In this document: positions 32,298-44,100 of the stretch, one piece after another
Position numbering within the stretch: the stretch's first letter is position 1
How the letters are laid out: the number at the start of each line of letters is the position of its first letter
Assembly: GCA_963575745.1 (NCBI GenBank)
Contig: CAUYUJ010009846.1
Location: forward strand, 345,001-409,000
Reading direction: 5' to 3'
From: Prorocentrum cordatum
Lineage: Eukaryota; Sar; Dinophyceae; Prorocentrales; Prorocentraceae
DNA: 64,000 nt
Program-made: the position numbers and the translations under genes
The notes under the pieces: generated by a model
What the model was told of the DNA's origin: nothing
What the model saw: the letters and a program-made list of their open reading frames with translations, nothing else
The model's database searches: none

Positions 32298-32849
32298 GGG
32301 CCCGACGGGACAGACAAGGTCCCCCGAGGATGCAATTTGCATACGTTACACAAGTCCAACCTTTACACGGATGGAGGGCATTTGTTTTTGTCTGAGGACT
32401 TCTTTTCTCGCGCCGCGCCTTGGCGCCGCGCGCGTTCATGCGGTTTGGAATTCCCGATTGGTGCGTGGTTCCGACGCTGTGAGAAGATCAAGACATACAG
32501 CTGGAACGCTGTGCCGAGGAACCCTGAATGAGGAACAAGGCCCTATCTTGTTCCGTAAGTTCAATTTCGATCCCCACATGAAGCCTACGGGTAACCTGAG
32601 ACAGGCTGGGACACAATGAATGAACACCGAGCTCCTCCCCAACGAAAAGGACTCCCTCTTCCGCGGCCCGACCGTAGCGAAAGCTCACGACCAGAGCCCT
32701 AGACCCCATCTTCCTGCTGCACTTTGCGAGCCAGACCGATCTGTGACAGCCGCAGGGCCTGGAGCTGGGCGAAAGCGCCTGGCGTGAAGGCTTTGTCGTC
32801 GACCGGACTTGGTGGTTCTCGCGCTGTCGCGACCGAGTGCGCACTTCGG
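32298..32849. other. no gene recognised
   Basis: Nothing structured seen; frames on both strands. Confidence 0.4.
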
Positions 32850-33000
32850 GAGGAGGAGGAGAAGGAGGAGGAGGAGGAGGAAGAGGAGGAGCAGGAGGAG
32901 GAGCAGGAAGGAGGAGGAGGAGGACATGGGGAGGAGGAAATGAGGAGGAGGAGGAGAAGGAGGAGGAGAGGAGAGGGTAGGAGGAAAGGAGGAGGAGAAC
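32850..33000 (+). repeat. GGA microsatellite
   Basis: Interrupted (GGA)n. Confidence 0.9.
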
Positions 33001-33199
33001 AAGATGTCCGACGGCATGCGGGCGCCGCAGGAGGCGCCCAGGGCGGCAGCGCGCCTCCGCCGGCCGCCTGGCCGCGCGGGCCTGCACGGGCAGCGCGGCG
33101 TGGGAGAGGGGCTCGCGCGGCTTTGGGGGGGGAGGGGGGGGCACCTCCTGCCTGCCCCCTGCCTCGAGCGTCGCTGCCTCCCAGCCTCCCACCTCCCTC

Positions 33200-33480
33200 G
33201 TCCGCCTCCTCCTCCACCTCCTCCTCCTCCTCCTCCCCGTCCTCTCCTCCTCCCTCCACCTCCTCCTCCTCCTCCTCCTCCTACTTCTTCCCCCTCCTCC
33301 TCCTCCTCCTCCCCGTCCTCCTCCTCCTCCTCCTCCTCCTCCTCCTCCTCCTCCTCGTCCTCCTCCTCGTCCTCCTCCTCGTCCTCCTCCTATTTCTCCC
33401 CCTCCTCATCCTCCTCCTTCTTCTCCTCGTTCTCACCCTCGCCTCGTCCTCCTCATCCTCGTCCTCCTCAGCTCACCCTC
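33200..33480 (-). repeat. TCC/CGTCCTCC tract
   Basis: (TCC)n with regular CGTCCTCCTC interruptions. With the GGA tract at 32850-33000 it frames a 200-bp GC island in inverted orientation. Confidence 0.9.
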
Positions 33481-33657
33481 CCCTTCCTCTCCTCGTCGTC
33501 CCCTCTCATCCTTCCGCCCTCCATTCCTCTCCCTCCTTCTCCCCTCCCCCTCTACCCCTCTTCCTCGCACGCGCGGCTCCTCCCCGCTGCGCCGCCAGGC
33601 TCTTAGTCGGGGGGGGGGGGGGGCGACCTCCGACTCTGTGAAGGGAAAGCAAAAGAC

Positions 33658-33799
33658 TTACCAGCCTGGAACATATCCCTGTCCCTGTGCTGGGCACCTC
33701 CTCATCACGATGCCCATCTTAGGGATTCCGTTATGTTTTGATTGTCATCGCCTTTTGGCGTGTCAATCTCAGGGATAGGGATACGTTCGAGGCTGGTAA
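33658..33799. mobile_element. Family-2 inverted-repeat element, copy A (142 bp)
   Basis: The left terminus is TTACCAGCCTGGAACATATC; the right is GATACGTTCGAGGCTGGTAA. Together they form about 25-bp inverted termini. AAGAC flanks both sides (33653-33657 and 33800-33804), a perfect 5-bp target duplication. Non-coding. The inverted copy is at 57161-57319. Confidence 0.9.
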
Positions 33800-33824
33800 A
33801 AGACGGCACGAGCATAAGCTGTCG

Positions 33825-33965
33825 CAGTTCCGCGCGGAGTTCTTTGATCGGCGCTGAACCCCCCTTTGACAGCGCATCGGGCGACGCCCCTGGCGCGCTC
33901 CGCGCGCCGGGGAGGGGGTCCAGCGCCGAAGCAGGAAACCCGCGCGCAGCTCCGAGAGTTTCTGC
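33825..33965. mobile_element. GC-rich foldback family, copy
   Basis: The left arm contains CCGCGCGGAGTTCTTTGATC then GGCGCTGAACCCCCC. The right arm is GGGGTCCAGCGCCGAAGC through CCGCGCGCAG, roughly its reverse complement. The centre is GACGCCCCTGGCGCGC. The same layout occurs at 44890-45005. Confidence 0.6.
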
Positions 33966-34149
33966 TTGTGCCGTGGATTATGTTTCAAGCTTTCCTCTTT
34001 CTCTTTGCCCTCATCCTCCACCCCTCCCTCCCTCCCTCCCTCCCTCCTCCACCGCTTTTCCTCATAACTTCGCTGCGCCCAGGGACTCTTGTGCTGGTAA
34101 GGCGCTCTGGACATTTCGCCTGAAAGCCGCTCACAAATTGTGTCCCGAA

Positions 34150-34275
34150 GTCGTTTGTATCCACCCCACGGATGGAGGGAAGGCCGTTTTCAAAATGTGG
34201 TTCTCGCCTCAGCACCGCTGGCAGTCGTTATGAGAGCTTACAGCAGCTGGAAACATGGAGGGCAGCTCTTGTTCA
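34150..34275 (-). repeat. diverged 83-bp-family unit
   Basis: CACGGATGGAGGGAAGGCCG followed by TTTTCAAAATGTGGTTCTCG matches the reverse complement of the 134-905 units. A partial second unit follows (ACATGGAGGGCAGCTCTTG). Confidence 0.65.
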
Positions 34276-34796
34276 GCATAAGTATCTCGCTTGCCTGGAT
34301 CCCCTCACAATTTCGGGCCCGAAACGCAACAGTGTGCAACTTTTACCAGGACGGAGTGCGATGGGCGAGGGGGAGGACGATCACGGGGGGATCAGATGTG
34401 AACAAGATGCCGACGCGGCGACCCTTCCCTTGCCGCCGCCGCCGAACCATGGAGAGTGGTACGCGCGCATGAGAAAGAAAAAGCTAGGATCTCTGTTCAG
34501 CATTTCCCCTCTCGCTCTCGCTGCCGCTGTCGCCACGGCCGCCGCTGCAAGCTCTCCACTTCTTTCTCCTTCCCGTTTCTTTAGTTTCGGGCGTAGCCCG
34601 ACTTTGTTTCTCGCGACGTGAACTGACTGAACTGAGCTGAGCTGAACTGAACTGAACAGAACAGACTGGTCGCACCCTCTTCGCGACGGTTTTACTCTCG
34701 GCCGCCGAGGGCGCAACCTGTGGCGCAACCGATAGGAGACGGTTTTATTCTCGGCCGCCGAGGGCGCAAACTACGGCGCAACCGATATGAGACTAT
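34276..34796. other. no gene recognised
   Basis: Contains a run of CTGAACTGAG near 34620 and two copies of CGGTTTTACTCTCGGCCGCC-type sequence at about 34688 and 34740 (the second has ATT). Confidence 0.45.
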
Positions 34797-35050
34797 TTTA
34801 TTTAATCGCTTCGCTCATTCCGCCGGCCCATACAGTCTCATGTCTGCCGTTTGCCCGAGGGCCTGGTGTCAATGCGGCGCTTTGGGGGTTCCTGGGGCCG
34901 CTTGGGGGACTCCTGGGGCGCTCGGGGGGCATTTGGGGGGCCTCCTGGGGCCGCTTGGGGGACTCTTGGGGGCCTCCTGACGGCCTCGTGGGGGCCTCTT
35001 GGGGCCTCTTACGGGCCTCTTGGGGCCTCGTAGGGGCTTCTTAGGGCCGA
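34797..35050. repeat. CTTGGGG minisatellite with conserved leader
   Basis: TTTAATCGCTTCGCTCATTC then CGCCGGCCC precedes GCTTGGGGGACTCCTGGGGC-like units, as at 24300-24460. Confidence 0.75.
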
Positions 35051-35092
35051 GGGCTCGAAAAGTTGTTCCGTGTTCCCTCTCTGGGGCCCCTT

Positions 35093-35192
35093 NNNNNNNN
35101 NNNNNNNNNNNNNNNNNNNNNNNNNNNNNNNNNNNNNNNNNNNNNNNNNNNNNNNNNNNNNNNNNNNNNNNNNNNNNNNNNNNNNNNNNNNN
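35093..35192. other. assembly gap, exactly 100 N
   Basis: 100 consecutive N; the conventional size suggests an unknown true length. It abuts a (TCC)n tract at 35193-35224, so a collapsed microsatellite is a likely cause. Confidence 1.
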
Positions 35193-35224
35193 CTCCTCCT
35201 CCTCCTCCTCCTCCTCCTCCTCCT
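35193..35224 (-). repeat. TCC microsatellite at gap edge
   Basis: (CTC)n directly after the N run. Confidence 0.95.
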
Positions 35225-35786
35225 TCTCCTCCCCCTCCCCGCCCCTCCCCGTGCAGGACAGGCTGGGCGCGGGAGGCGCCGCCCGTGCCGAGCAGGACGC
35301 CCCCTTGCGCTACGCGGTTGCGAAGAGCGGCCACGGAAAAATGGACGTGGCATCGTTCGAACGTGTCCGATTTTTGTTTTCGGCGGAGACTTTCGCCCAG
35401 ACCCCCTCGAGTCATGACAAAATCACGACGGGGGGTTCTTCCTTATTTTCCGCCTCCCGGGGTTCTGACAGGGCGTCGGGACCACCAAGAAGCGACTCAG
35501 GATGGAAAGTCGGTCTTGGGGAGCAGGTCGAGACCTCTCGGGTCGACGTTGGGAGGTTGGGCGAGGAGAACCCTGGACCTTCCTGCGAAGAACCAGCGCA
35601 CGGAGCCGAAACAAAATGCATGGGGGAACGGACGACGTCCGAGCGATGGCACAGAGAGCGGGGCTGTCGACGCCCCACCCCGCCCCGCCCCGCCGTGCCG
35701 CACTCAAGTGCCCCCCCCCCGGTCGTGGATCGCCGCGATGCGACAGCTCCTGGGGCCGCCCCCCTTCCTCGAGCCGCGCTCCAGGG
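35225..35786. other. no gene recognised
   Basis: Frames on all strands; none recognised. Any frame extended across the gap is unsupported. Confidence 0.4.
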
Positions 35787-36003
35787 TTATGATGTTCCAA
35801 CCTACTTGTAGCCTTGATCGCCAGAAAGAATTTCGAGCACCAAGAAAGTGCCCCACAAACTCGAGGGGTTTCACGTGTCGGGCCCTGGGAGACACTCGCC
35901 CGACACTGTCTCGACACTCTTTCGATAATCTTTCGAGACTTTTCTCCGCGTGCTCGAAATTATGTTTGGCATGCGGTCCTTAAGCACGATGGGAGCACCA
36001 TAA
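35787..36003. mobile_element. Family-4 inverted-repeat element, copy 1 (217 bp)
   Basis: The ends are TTATGATGTTCCAACCTACT and ACGATGGGAGCACCATAA. An inner pair, GAATTTCGAGCA and TGCTCGAAATTA, mirrors itself. CTCCAGGG before and CTCCATGG after agree at 7 of 8, an 8-bp target duplication. Copy 2 is at 46057-46248. Confidence 0.8.
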
Positions 36004-36261
36004 CTCCATGGGTCATTCTTGCCCAGGGCCACTGCTGCGCGCAGCGGACCTCGTGCCCAGCCCGTGTGGCCCCCCCGCCGCCCCATGGGACCCGCAGTTG
36101 GCGCCGGAGGATGCCCGGCGGCTGCCGGGGGAGGGCCTCCGCACGCCGGGGCACCTCCCGGAGCGGCCTCCCGGGAGCCCGGCGGTGCTCTCCCGCGCAG
36201 CATTCGGGGCTCAAGAGACGGGGGTCAATGCGTCAGTGCAAACGGGGGTCAGCCAGAGCGC

Positions 36262-36420
36262 CCGATCTTGCAGGATCCTGCAGGGCCAGGGCCGCACCGA
36301 CCCGGGCTTGGGTGCAGGATCCTGAAGGATCCTGCAGGATCCTTCGCATTGACCCGGCTTTGGGTGCAGGGTCGCGCAGGGTCTTGCAGGATTTGGCAAT
36401 GCCTGACTGACCCGGGTTTG
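36262..36420. repeat. GGATCCTGCA-type short repeats
   Basis: Repeated CAGGATCCTGCAGG, GGATCCTGAAGGATCC and TGACCCGGGTTTGG blocks, many of them palindromic. Confidence 0.65.
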
Positions 36421-36469
36421 GATTGACCCAGGTCAGAAGATCCCTGAAGCGCTTGTGCGGGGGGGGGGC

Positions 36470-37500
36470 TGCTTGGAGATGGTTGCTGAACCAGGTAGTC
36501 AAATGCAAAAACAATACTGTTTCCCCACTTTGTTGCTCAGAGTTGAGAATTTCGAGCATAAGCGCGTGACTGAGTCTGGGTTGCAATTTGTTTCCTTTTG
36601 TATCAGTGAGCCCGAGGACTGTGTCTTATGGTTTTCTTTGATCAGGGAATTGGCGCAAAAGGAAATCAAACAATGGCAGATTTACACATGATTGGATGCT
36701 GTTCAAATTTGAAAGGCTGGTACATCAAATCCAGTTTCGACCTTGTTTGTATCCGCGAATTCTCCCAAGTCAAAAGTGCACAGCAAGAATCAATGTCCAA
36801 ACCTGCCACAAGTTGGCTTGAGCAGCGCGGGCTTCAACATTTAAAGGAAACGCAATACGAATGTCCCACTTACATGTGTATCTTCAGTTTCCAGATCCGC
36901 ACCAGTGCAAACCTGCCACGGATTGATGTTGCTCGTGGGCACCTGAAAATTCAGAATACCACGAAAACCATAACACTTTTTGAAACAAACAAACACACAA
37001 CTCAGAGCACTCGCCGCCGACCGCCACCGGAGGTTCAAAGTTTTGAACGTTTGTTTTGCTTTTGTGTTTTTTTTCATATTCGCACAGATGGGATCAGTGT
37101 GTGGCAGATTTGCTGATTCATTGATTGAGTGGCACATTTGCACACATGATGAAATCGATGTGCGGCGTGTTTGCAAGTTGTTCCCTCCTTTGGGGCGATC
37201 CGGAATTTAGTCGTGTCTATAATGTCTCAAATAAGTCCATGTGTACATCTCCCACACATTGATTTGTCGTGCCGGTCATTGCTACAAGAGGAACTACTTG
37301 GTAAATTTGCCTCAACATAGCTTCGTGTGTGCGAAGTTGATTGTTTAAGTAAAAATGGGGAGTGTAGACTTCGGAGGATGGTTTGCGGCGAGTCCTGCGA
37401 GAACGGAAGTTCGAAAGCAGCAACAAGGCGCAGGATTCCGCTGCTCGCGAGGACGGATCGTGTTCCAAACGCGGCCAAGCGGAACAATAGGCCCATGGTA
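36470..37500. other. AT-richer patch, no gene recognised
   Basis: Clearly lower GC than its neighbours. Short frames only. GGCAGATTT motifs recur (36675, 37105) near CACATTTGCACACATGATG-like sequence, partly inverted, suggesting an old foldback. No protein recognised. Confidence 0.45.
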
Positions 37501-40500
37501 GGCCTACAGTAGATGTGCGGTAGACCCGCGGCCGCCCATTGGCGCATGCTTGGGGTATCCGCATGCCGATGGTAGGCCTCTGAGCAGGCTCCGTAAAGCG
37601 TATGGTAAACCTATGCGTAAATTATGCCTAAGCCGATCGAAGGCCAATCCGGTTAGACATGATTCAGAATGCAATTCAGGACATCATAGTTGCAGATGGA
37701 AAAGGTTTTGGATGTGATTCAGACTTCGGGTTATGTTTACACATTGGGTCAACATTAATTTGATGTTCGACATGCAAGCCTGTGAAGGTATGCGGCATGA
37801 TGGCCATAGGCCAACCGTAAGCTTATCGTGGACGTATTATACTAGGCGTGTGGTGCCTGCAGCAGGTCTGCAGTAGGCCCGCGGCCGCCCATCGGCTTCC
37901 GCACAGGGTAGTCCTGATTTCATGATGGGCCTACAAAGCGCATGTGGTCGGCCCGTGGCCGCCGATTGGCCGACGCACGGGTTGCGCGCAGGCTTTTGGT
38001 AGGGCGATGCGCGGGCTGCGCATAGGTTCATGCTAGGCTTATGCGTGTTACCTGCGCTGGTTGTTGGTAATATTTGAATGCTGCAATTCGGACTCGAGTG
38101 AAAAGATGTTAGCATGAATTGGAAGCTGGTGTTGGATTCGATTTCGAAGTTGCAATAGAGCTACAACCCGAATTACACATTGTATCAACGTTGAAGTAGT
38201 GCTACAAACTGCATAAACCTATGGATGTCGACGGCTGACCTGGCATAGTATAGCCCTCGGTAGGCATGTGGTAGCCTTGCGGCATACGGTTATCTATGAC
38301 AGAGGCTTTGCTTGGGCCTATGGTGGGCCTGTGCGCAGCCTACACGTTGGGCCGCCACAGGCTCGTGCACAGCCTGCGCATAGAGATACGGTCGGCGATC
38401 TTGCGGTACATAAGCAGTAGGTCTTCGGCCGCTCGTCGGCCCATGCGTAGTTCACGCGCGCGCGTATTGCAGCCTTCAGCGCAGCTCATGCGAAGGTCTG
38501 CGGAGGCGCGACGGCTAATAAGCACAGGCACACGGTCGGCCTACAAAGGCCAGCGGCCGGCCCACGGCCGCTCTTGGGCACGTGCGTTGGCTACGCGCAG
38601 GCCCGAGGTAACGCTGCGGGCAGTCGGCGCCAGGGTTGATGAGATGCGTATTCGTCGGCTTTGCACATGCCGATGGCAGGCCGACCTGGCCAGGGTTAGG
38701 TCAGGAAGCAGATCGAATGAGAGCTCTATTCAGATTTGCAGAACATATGAAATTTGTATTGCGCTTGGGGCCAGGTTTATACGATGCTTCAGATGTGAGT
38801 TGGCATGCGGTGTGCACAGTCCGATGGGGGTCTATGACAGGCGTCTTTCAGGCCAACCATATGGCGATGGTAAGCCTACTCGAGGTGCCGGATAGGCTCG
38901 TGCGTAGCATACCATCGGCATTTGGCAGGTCTAGAGTTGGCCTGCGGCCGAACACCGGCTTCTGCACAAGCTATTTCAGGCATGCGATTAGCCTGCAGCG
39001 CGCCCGTGGTCGGCCCGCGGCCGCTTATAGGCCGACGCGTAGGCTACGCATAGGCCCATGATAATTAGGCCCACCCGCAGTTTGCGAATAGGTCCATGGT
39101 AGGTACATGCGCGGGCTATTTCCATTAGAACGATGCGAAGCGGCATGAGGAGATGTCGCTCAGAGCTTGTCGGTTAAGAAGCACACGCACAATACGAACG
39201 ACAATAATGTCATATTTGCATCGGCCTACGGAAGCCCGCGGCCGGCCTACCATAGGACAGCCATAAGTCTATGGCAGGTCTGAAGTGGGCTCGTGGTCGG
39301 CCTTTGCCTATGGTAGGCCGATGGTGGGCTTGTGCGTCGCCTATACGATGAACTGCCGTAGGCCTAGCATTAGCCCGAGCATGCAGTAAAAGTAGTGCTG
39401 CCTTGCGGCAGGTCATCAGTAGGCCAGCGGCCGCCTGATCCGTCGGCCCACGCATAGCCGACGGCCATGCCTACCGCAACCCTGAGCGCAGCTTGTGTGG
39501 AGGAGCATTTTGGGCCGATGCGCAGGCAAGCAAGCGTCGGCAAATTGTAGGCCTGCAATGAGTATGTGGTCGAACCGCGCCCGCCCATTAGCGCGTGCAC
39601 TGGCTGCGCGTAGGCGCATGGTATGTCTGTGCACAGGTTGGGCACAAGGCTTAGATTCGCAGACGTTGCGTAGGTCCATGGCAGGCATACCTGCTTCGAG
39701 CAAGTCTTAGATGATAACCAAAGAAAGGGGCAACTTCGGACCTGGGGTATAGCTCGAAGATGTTTTCATTCGAACTATACGAGCAAGTCGGATTGCACTT
39801 ATAGTGGCGCTCATGTGACATGGGCGCATGCAGGTCTACGGCGGGTGAACCATGTGCGAACCATCGGCCTCTGGTGAGCATGCGCAAGGCTTGCGGTGAT
39901 CCTCTGCGTCGCCCGCGCATTGGACGGCGGTAGGTCTACAGTGCGCCGGCGGCCGCCCATCGGCGTTTGCACAGGCGCAGCCTAGGCTGAGGGCAAGCCC
40001 ACAACACGATTGTGGCAGGCCCGCGGACGCTTGTGGGCTTACGCGCACGCTAATGATAGGCCTACGGAAGGCCCACGCGCCAGCTCCGCACTGGCCCATG
40101 GTAGGTATACGTGTGGGCTACGCCTAGGCTGACGCCATGATCAGTTGAGAGCAGCAGTGCGTCGAACTGTATTCATGCTATTCAACAAGGATGTGCTTTC
40201 GCACTGCATTAACTTTTAAGCACGCATATACGCTAGCTTAGAAACAAAATGCCCAGCGCATATACATATATAGTCATATATATATATATATAGATATAGA
40301 TGTATAGGCCGACGTTTGCCTACGGCAGGCCTACCACAGGCCAGCCGTGGCCCTACGGCAGGCTCACACTACGCCTGTGGTAAGGCTGCGGCCTATGGCA
40401 GGCGTTTGGTCACGCAATGCCGATGCAAGTGGTTCTATGATACCTTGCACGTTGGATTTTCAGAGGCCTATGCACCGCCTGCGCATAGGCCTATGGTCAG

Positions 40501-40960
40501 TCGATCGTGCGCTAGGCGCAGCCAGCAACATATGTACACGTACGCGGTCAGTTTCCCCAGGAGTGCGTGTCCACGCGGACGTTCGTGCAGGCGAGACCGC
40601 GGAGGGCGTACATGTACATATGTCGTTGGTCGCCCACAGTAGGCTTGCGGCCGCCTAGTATGGATAGGCATGTGGTCGGTCTACAGTCGGCCTTTTGGTA
40701 GGCCCGCGGCCTCCCATAGGCGCATGCGCTGGCTATGCGTCGACCTATGCTAGGCGTGCGCACAGGTTGCTCAAAAGGCCTCTGGCACCGTATTCGTAGG
40801 TTATGAGTAAGCCTAACGCAGCAGCTATGAATTGGCCGATGGCTACGCATGGGCCTTGGGCATCCCACAGGCCTCCGCACAGCTTTCGCATAGGCCCATG
40901 GTCGGACTATGCACACGCTGTGCGCATTCCTGTGGGTGGGCCTATGCGTAGCCTATGCAC
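37500..40960. repeat. GGCC-rich degenerate satellite
   Basis: About 3.4 kb in which GTAGGCCTRCGGCCGCCCAT, CGGCGCATGCGYAGGCT and CATAGGCCTATGGTAGGCC-like blocks recur. CGGCCGC occurs near 37530, 37880, 37960, 38430, 38560, 38945, 39025, 39430, 39950 and 40640; the closest pairs are about 80 bp apart. Between blocks there are stretches of unrelated sequence (37650-37780, 38050-38220, 40140-40310). No protein. Confidence 0.75.
40258..40305. repeat. TA-rich tract
   Basis: Imperfect (TA)n inside the satellite. Confidence 0.9.
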
Positions 40961-41699
40961 GGGCTTATTGCAGGTGCGGAGGAGATTGGAGGAGTTTCAG
41001 GAGCAGTTGATGTTCCCTTTCCTTCCCTCCACGAACTCCGTATCATGTCAGTGAGAGTTTTACGAGTAACGTCATATTGGCTATCACCGTCGTCTCGCCT
41101 GGCGCATGATCCGGCCAGCGATGCATTCGGTGGGAATAGCAGCTGAGCACGATTGGTTTCCCCCGCCATGTCCCCCAGAGGAGAGTGGCGATGAGGTCTT
41201 GTACGAACATGGGCGATGATCCCTCATGAATTCTCATTCTTCCAGTCCATGAAGGGGAGAAAGATCTAGAGTAGCTGGCGATCGTCCTTCGCACTGTCCG
41301 CATGGGTTTTTGTCATGAGGGCATTTATTGTCCGATTACACCTTCTACTGGTCATTATATCCACCCTGCCCCGCCGTGTCCTCATCCTTCAGCTCATCAT
41401 CATGCCTTGTTGTGCTGGAGATGGGTGAAAAGGCGGCGGGTGGGGGTGATCTCACTTCGATCTTTCTCGCTGAAGGTCACGAGGTAACAGTGTCCGCTTC
41501 CTCCTTAACTGCAGTCCTTGCTCCTTTGTTTCCTTCTCGCGCGGATGTGGCAGGCAGCGGGTTTGGAGCATGGGGCGAGAGATGCGCGGCGGAAGCAGGG
41601 ATGGAGCGCGCGCGTGCGCGCGCGCATCAGCAGTCAGCCCGTCGCGCGAGCGCGCGCGCTCTAGAAACCCCACGCGCCCTACCACAATCGCCCCGCATC
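40961..41699. other. no gene recognised
   Basis: Mixed sequence after the satellite. It includes alternating GCGCGC near 41610-41660. No domain. Confidence 0.4.
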
Positions 41700-41701
41700 A
41701 A

Positions 41702-41733
<32 letters not shown>
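41702..41733 (+). repeat. poly-G tract
   Basis: About 32 consecutive G. Open frames through it read poly-Gly and are artefacts. Confidence 0.95.
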
Positions 41734-43429
41734 CGCGGCGCTGCCCGAGTTGCGCAGCCAACGCGCGATTCGACGAGGCCCCCCCCTCCGCCCACGTCCC
41801 ACGGAGCCTCCCGGGACCTCCCCGGGAGCCCCCCCGCAAGGGGGCCTCCGGCGCCGTGCATGGGGGGGCCCGCCTGCGCCGGCAGCGCGCGCCGGCCAGG
41901 GTGGCCCCCCGCCCTGGGAGCTTCGCTCGAGCTGTAGACTTTCCGCCTCCGGTCGGGCAAGGAGGTTCGTGGACGGCGAGCAATGGAGAGGAAGCACGTT
42001 GCCACATATTTCCCAGACGTCTTGATTTTTTCATAAGAGACTTTTCTTAAACATGAGGAGAAGGTTTATATATATATATGTTCTAAAAACTGTGTCCAGC
42101 ATTTTAAATCCAGGTTTAATTCAACGATTGGATTGTTCGGGTGCCCACTGTCATGGCATCCGCAAAGCTAGATATATACAGAAGCTTTCCTAGGGGTCCA
42201 GACGGCAATGTCCGTGTGGCGTGCAGCCGGTTGCTGTGCTTGTGGTTGTCGTTGTGGTCAGTGGCATTGCCGGTGTTGATGCTATTATCATTCTTCACGC
42301 AACAATTTTCACGGCTTCAATGTACTGTCGAATTGCTGCGCCGGGTGCATGATGCTGAGTTTTTATTCCTCAAGACGAAGTATTGTTGCCCCCCGTCCAG
42401 TACACGGGTTTTGCGTTTTTTTGGCTACACAAAAAAGGAAGTCCTGAGCCTCATTCGGGCCCCTGGCCCCAATACAGCAACAACGGCTCCCCCCCGTTTG
42501 ATACAGTGTTCATAAATGACTGGACACCGCGGTCTCGCTCGAGACGTCCCTCACAATGTATTCACGAACCATGCTCTCGCCCAGGACTTTTTTGCAATTC
42601 GTTCATGCGCGACGTCCAGGACCTGCGCTTTTGCAGGATACCTCCGCCCAATACACCACGGACCCGTGCTCTCGCCCAAAGACTCTCGACGATTGGCGAA
42701 GTTTGCAGATCCTTTCCAATGCCCCCCCCCCCCGGTGAGAGTGGTCCGTCAGGACCAGCCTGGCCGCCCGCTCCGATGTCCTGCCCGACCCGCCCGTTAG
42801 GGTCTGTCGGTATCGTTTAACAAATCCCCATCCCCATCCCCATCCCCGTCGAGACCCCCACCAAATCACCACCCCAGTAGGGGATACGCCCTTCGACATC
42901 CGAAGGAAATGGCCTATAGATTCCCACCTCCAGGGGGGTAGAACTCGGCCATTGGGGCCCAGGCCACGCCCCTGGGGACGGGGATCGGTTGAACGATGCC
43001 CGTCAAGGCCTGGACTTCCGCGCGTCTGGAAGTCGCCCGCCCGCCGACGCGCCCGCTGCGATGCCCGCCCGCCCGAGGCGCCCATCGGGGCCAGCCTGCC
43101 CGTCGGGGGCCCGGCTGCTCAGGCTGATTGCCAAGCTCCTTCGCGCGGGAGCCTCCCCTCTTCCTTCCCTCGGTCCCTCGTTGTTTTTTCTCTTCTCTTC
43201 CCGTCCTCCTCCGCCTCCTCCTCCTCCTCCGCGTCCTCCTCCTCCTCCCTCCTCCTCCTCCTCTCGCTCGTCCTACTTTCAGCGGACGATCGGAGACGAA
43301 GAGGGAGGGTATCGAGGGCTTTGGGGAATTCATGTCGAATGGCCCGCGACCCACGAAGAGCGAGCCGTGTGAAAATGACGGTGGTTGTTGTTGTTGCTGT
43401 GGTTGTTTCTGTTGGTGTTCCCTCTGCTG
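41734..43429. other. mixed sequence, no gene recognised
   Basis: A short (CCCCAT)n occurs at 42827-42849 and (TCC)n at 43205-43263. 42050-42330 is lower in GC. No protein recognised. Confidence 0.45.
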
Positions 43430-44100
43430 GTTGAGAGGCTCTGCCTAGAAGGGTTCTTATTCGGTATGCTTAAAGGGCCAGGCAGTGCAACTCGCCCCGG
43501 GCGGTTCCCCCCCGCGGATCCCCCAGTTACGTCCCTTTAGCTAAGCGTTGCTTATATCATCTTAGCTTTGCTTATTTCATCTTAGCTTAGCTTAGCTTCA
43601 TCTTAGCTCCGGTTTATCTTAGCTTAGCTTACCTTCATATTAGTTTCGTTGAGCTTTAGCATAGCAGAGCACAGCATAGCATAGCATAGCGTAGCATAGC
43701 ATAGCGCAGCATCGCATATCATAGCATGGGTGTAATTCCCTACCTAGGCTGTGTTTAGAGGGTTAGCTTAGCTCTGCTTAGCATAACTTAGCACAGCGCA
43801 GAACTGCATTAGTATAGTACAGCATAGCATAACATAGCCAAGCATAGCATTGTGTTGATTCGGGAAACCAGTGTTTGATTCTCTACCTAGGCTCTGCCTA
43901 GAAGGGTTTTTTTTTTTACTCGGTGAGCTTAAAGGGCCGGGCAGTGGAAAACGCCCCGGGCGGTTCCCCCGGCATCCGTTCCGCGGTTCCCCCGGTGACG
44001 TTCCCTTAGTTTAGCGCTGCTTATCTCATTTTAGCTTAGCTTATTTCATCATAGCTTAGCTTCATCTTAGCTTAACTTAGCTTCATATAGATGTTGTTTT
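43430..44100 (+). repeat. duplicated block plus AGCTT/AGCAT pentamer repeats
   Basis: GCTCTGCCTAGAAGGGTT, GCTTAAAGGGCCRGGCAGTG and CGCCCCGGGCGGTTCCCCC occur near 43439-43510 and again near 43891-43970. Each is followed by CTTAGCTTAGCTTCATC-type repeats, with AGCATAGCATAGC repeats between the copies. The spacing of about 452 bp suggests a tandem unit. Confidence 0.75.

Noticed and set aside
34999-35983. ORFs containing runs of X
   Set aside because: They cross the 100-N gap, so frame and length are undefined.
37217-37564. short proteins in the AT-rich patch
   Set aside because: Short overlapping frames on both strands with no motif.
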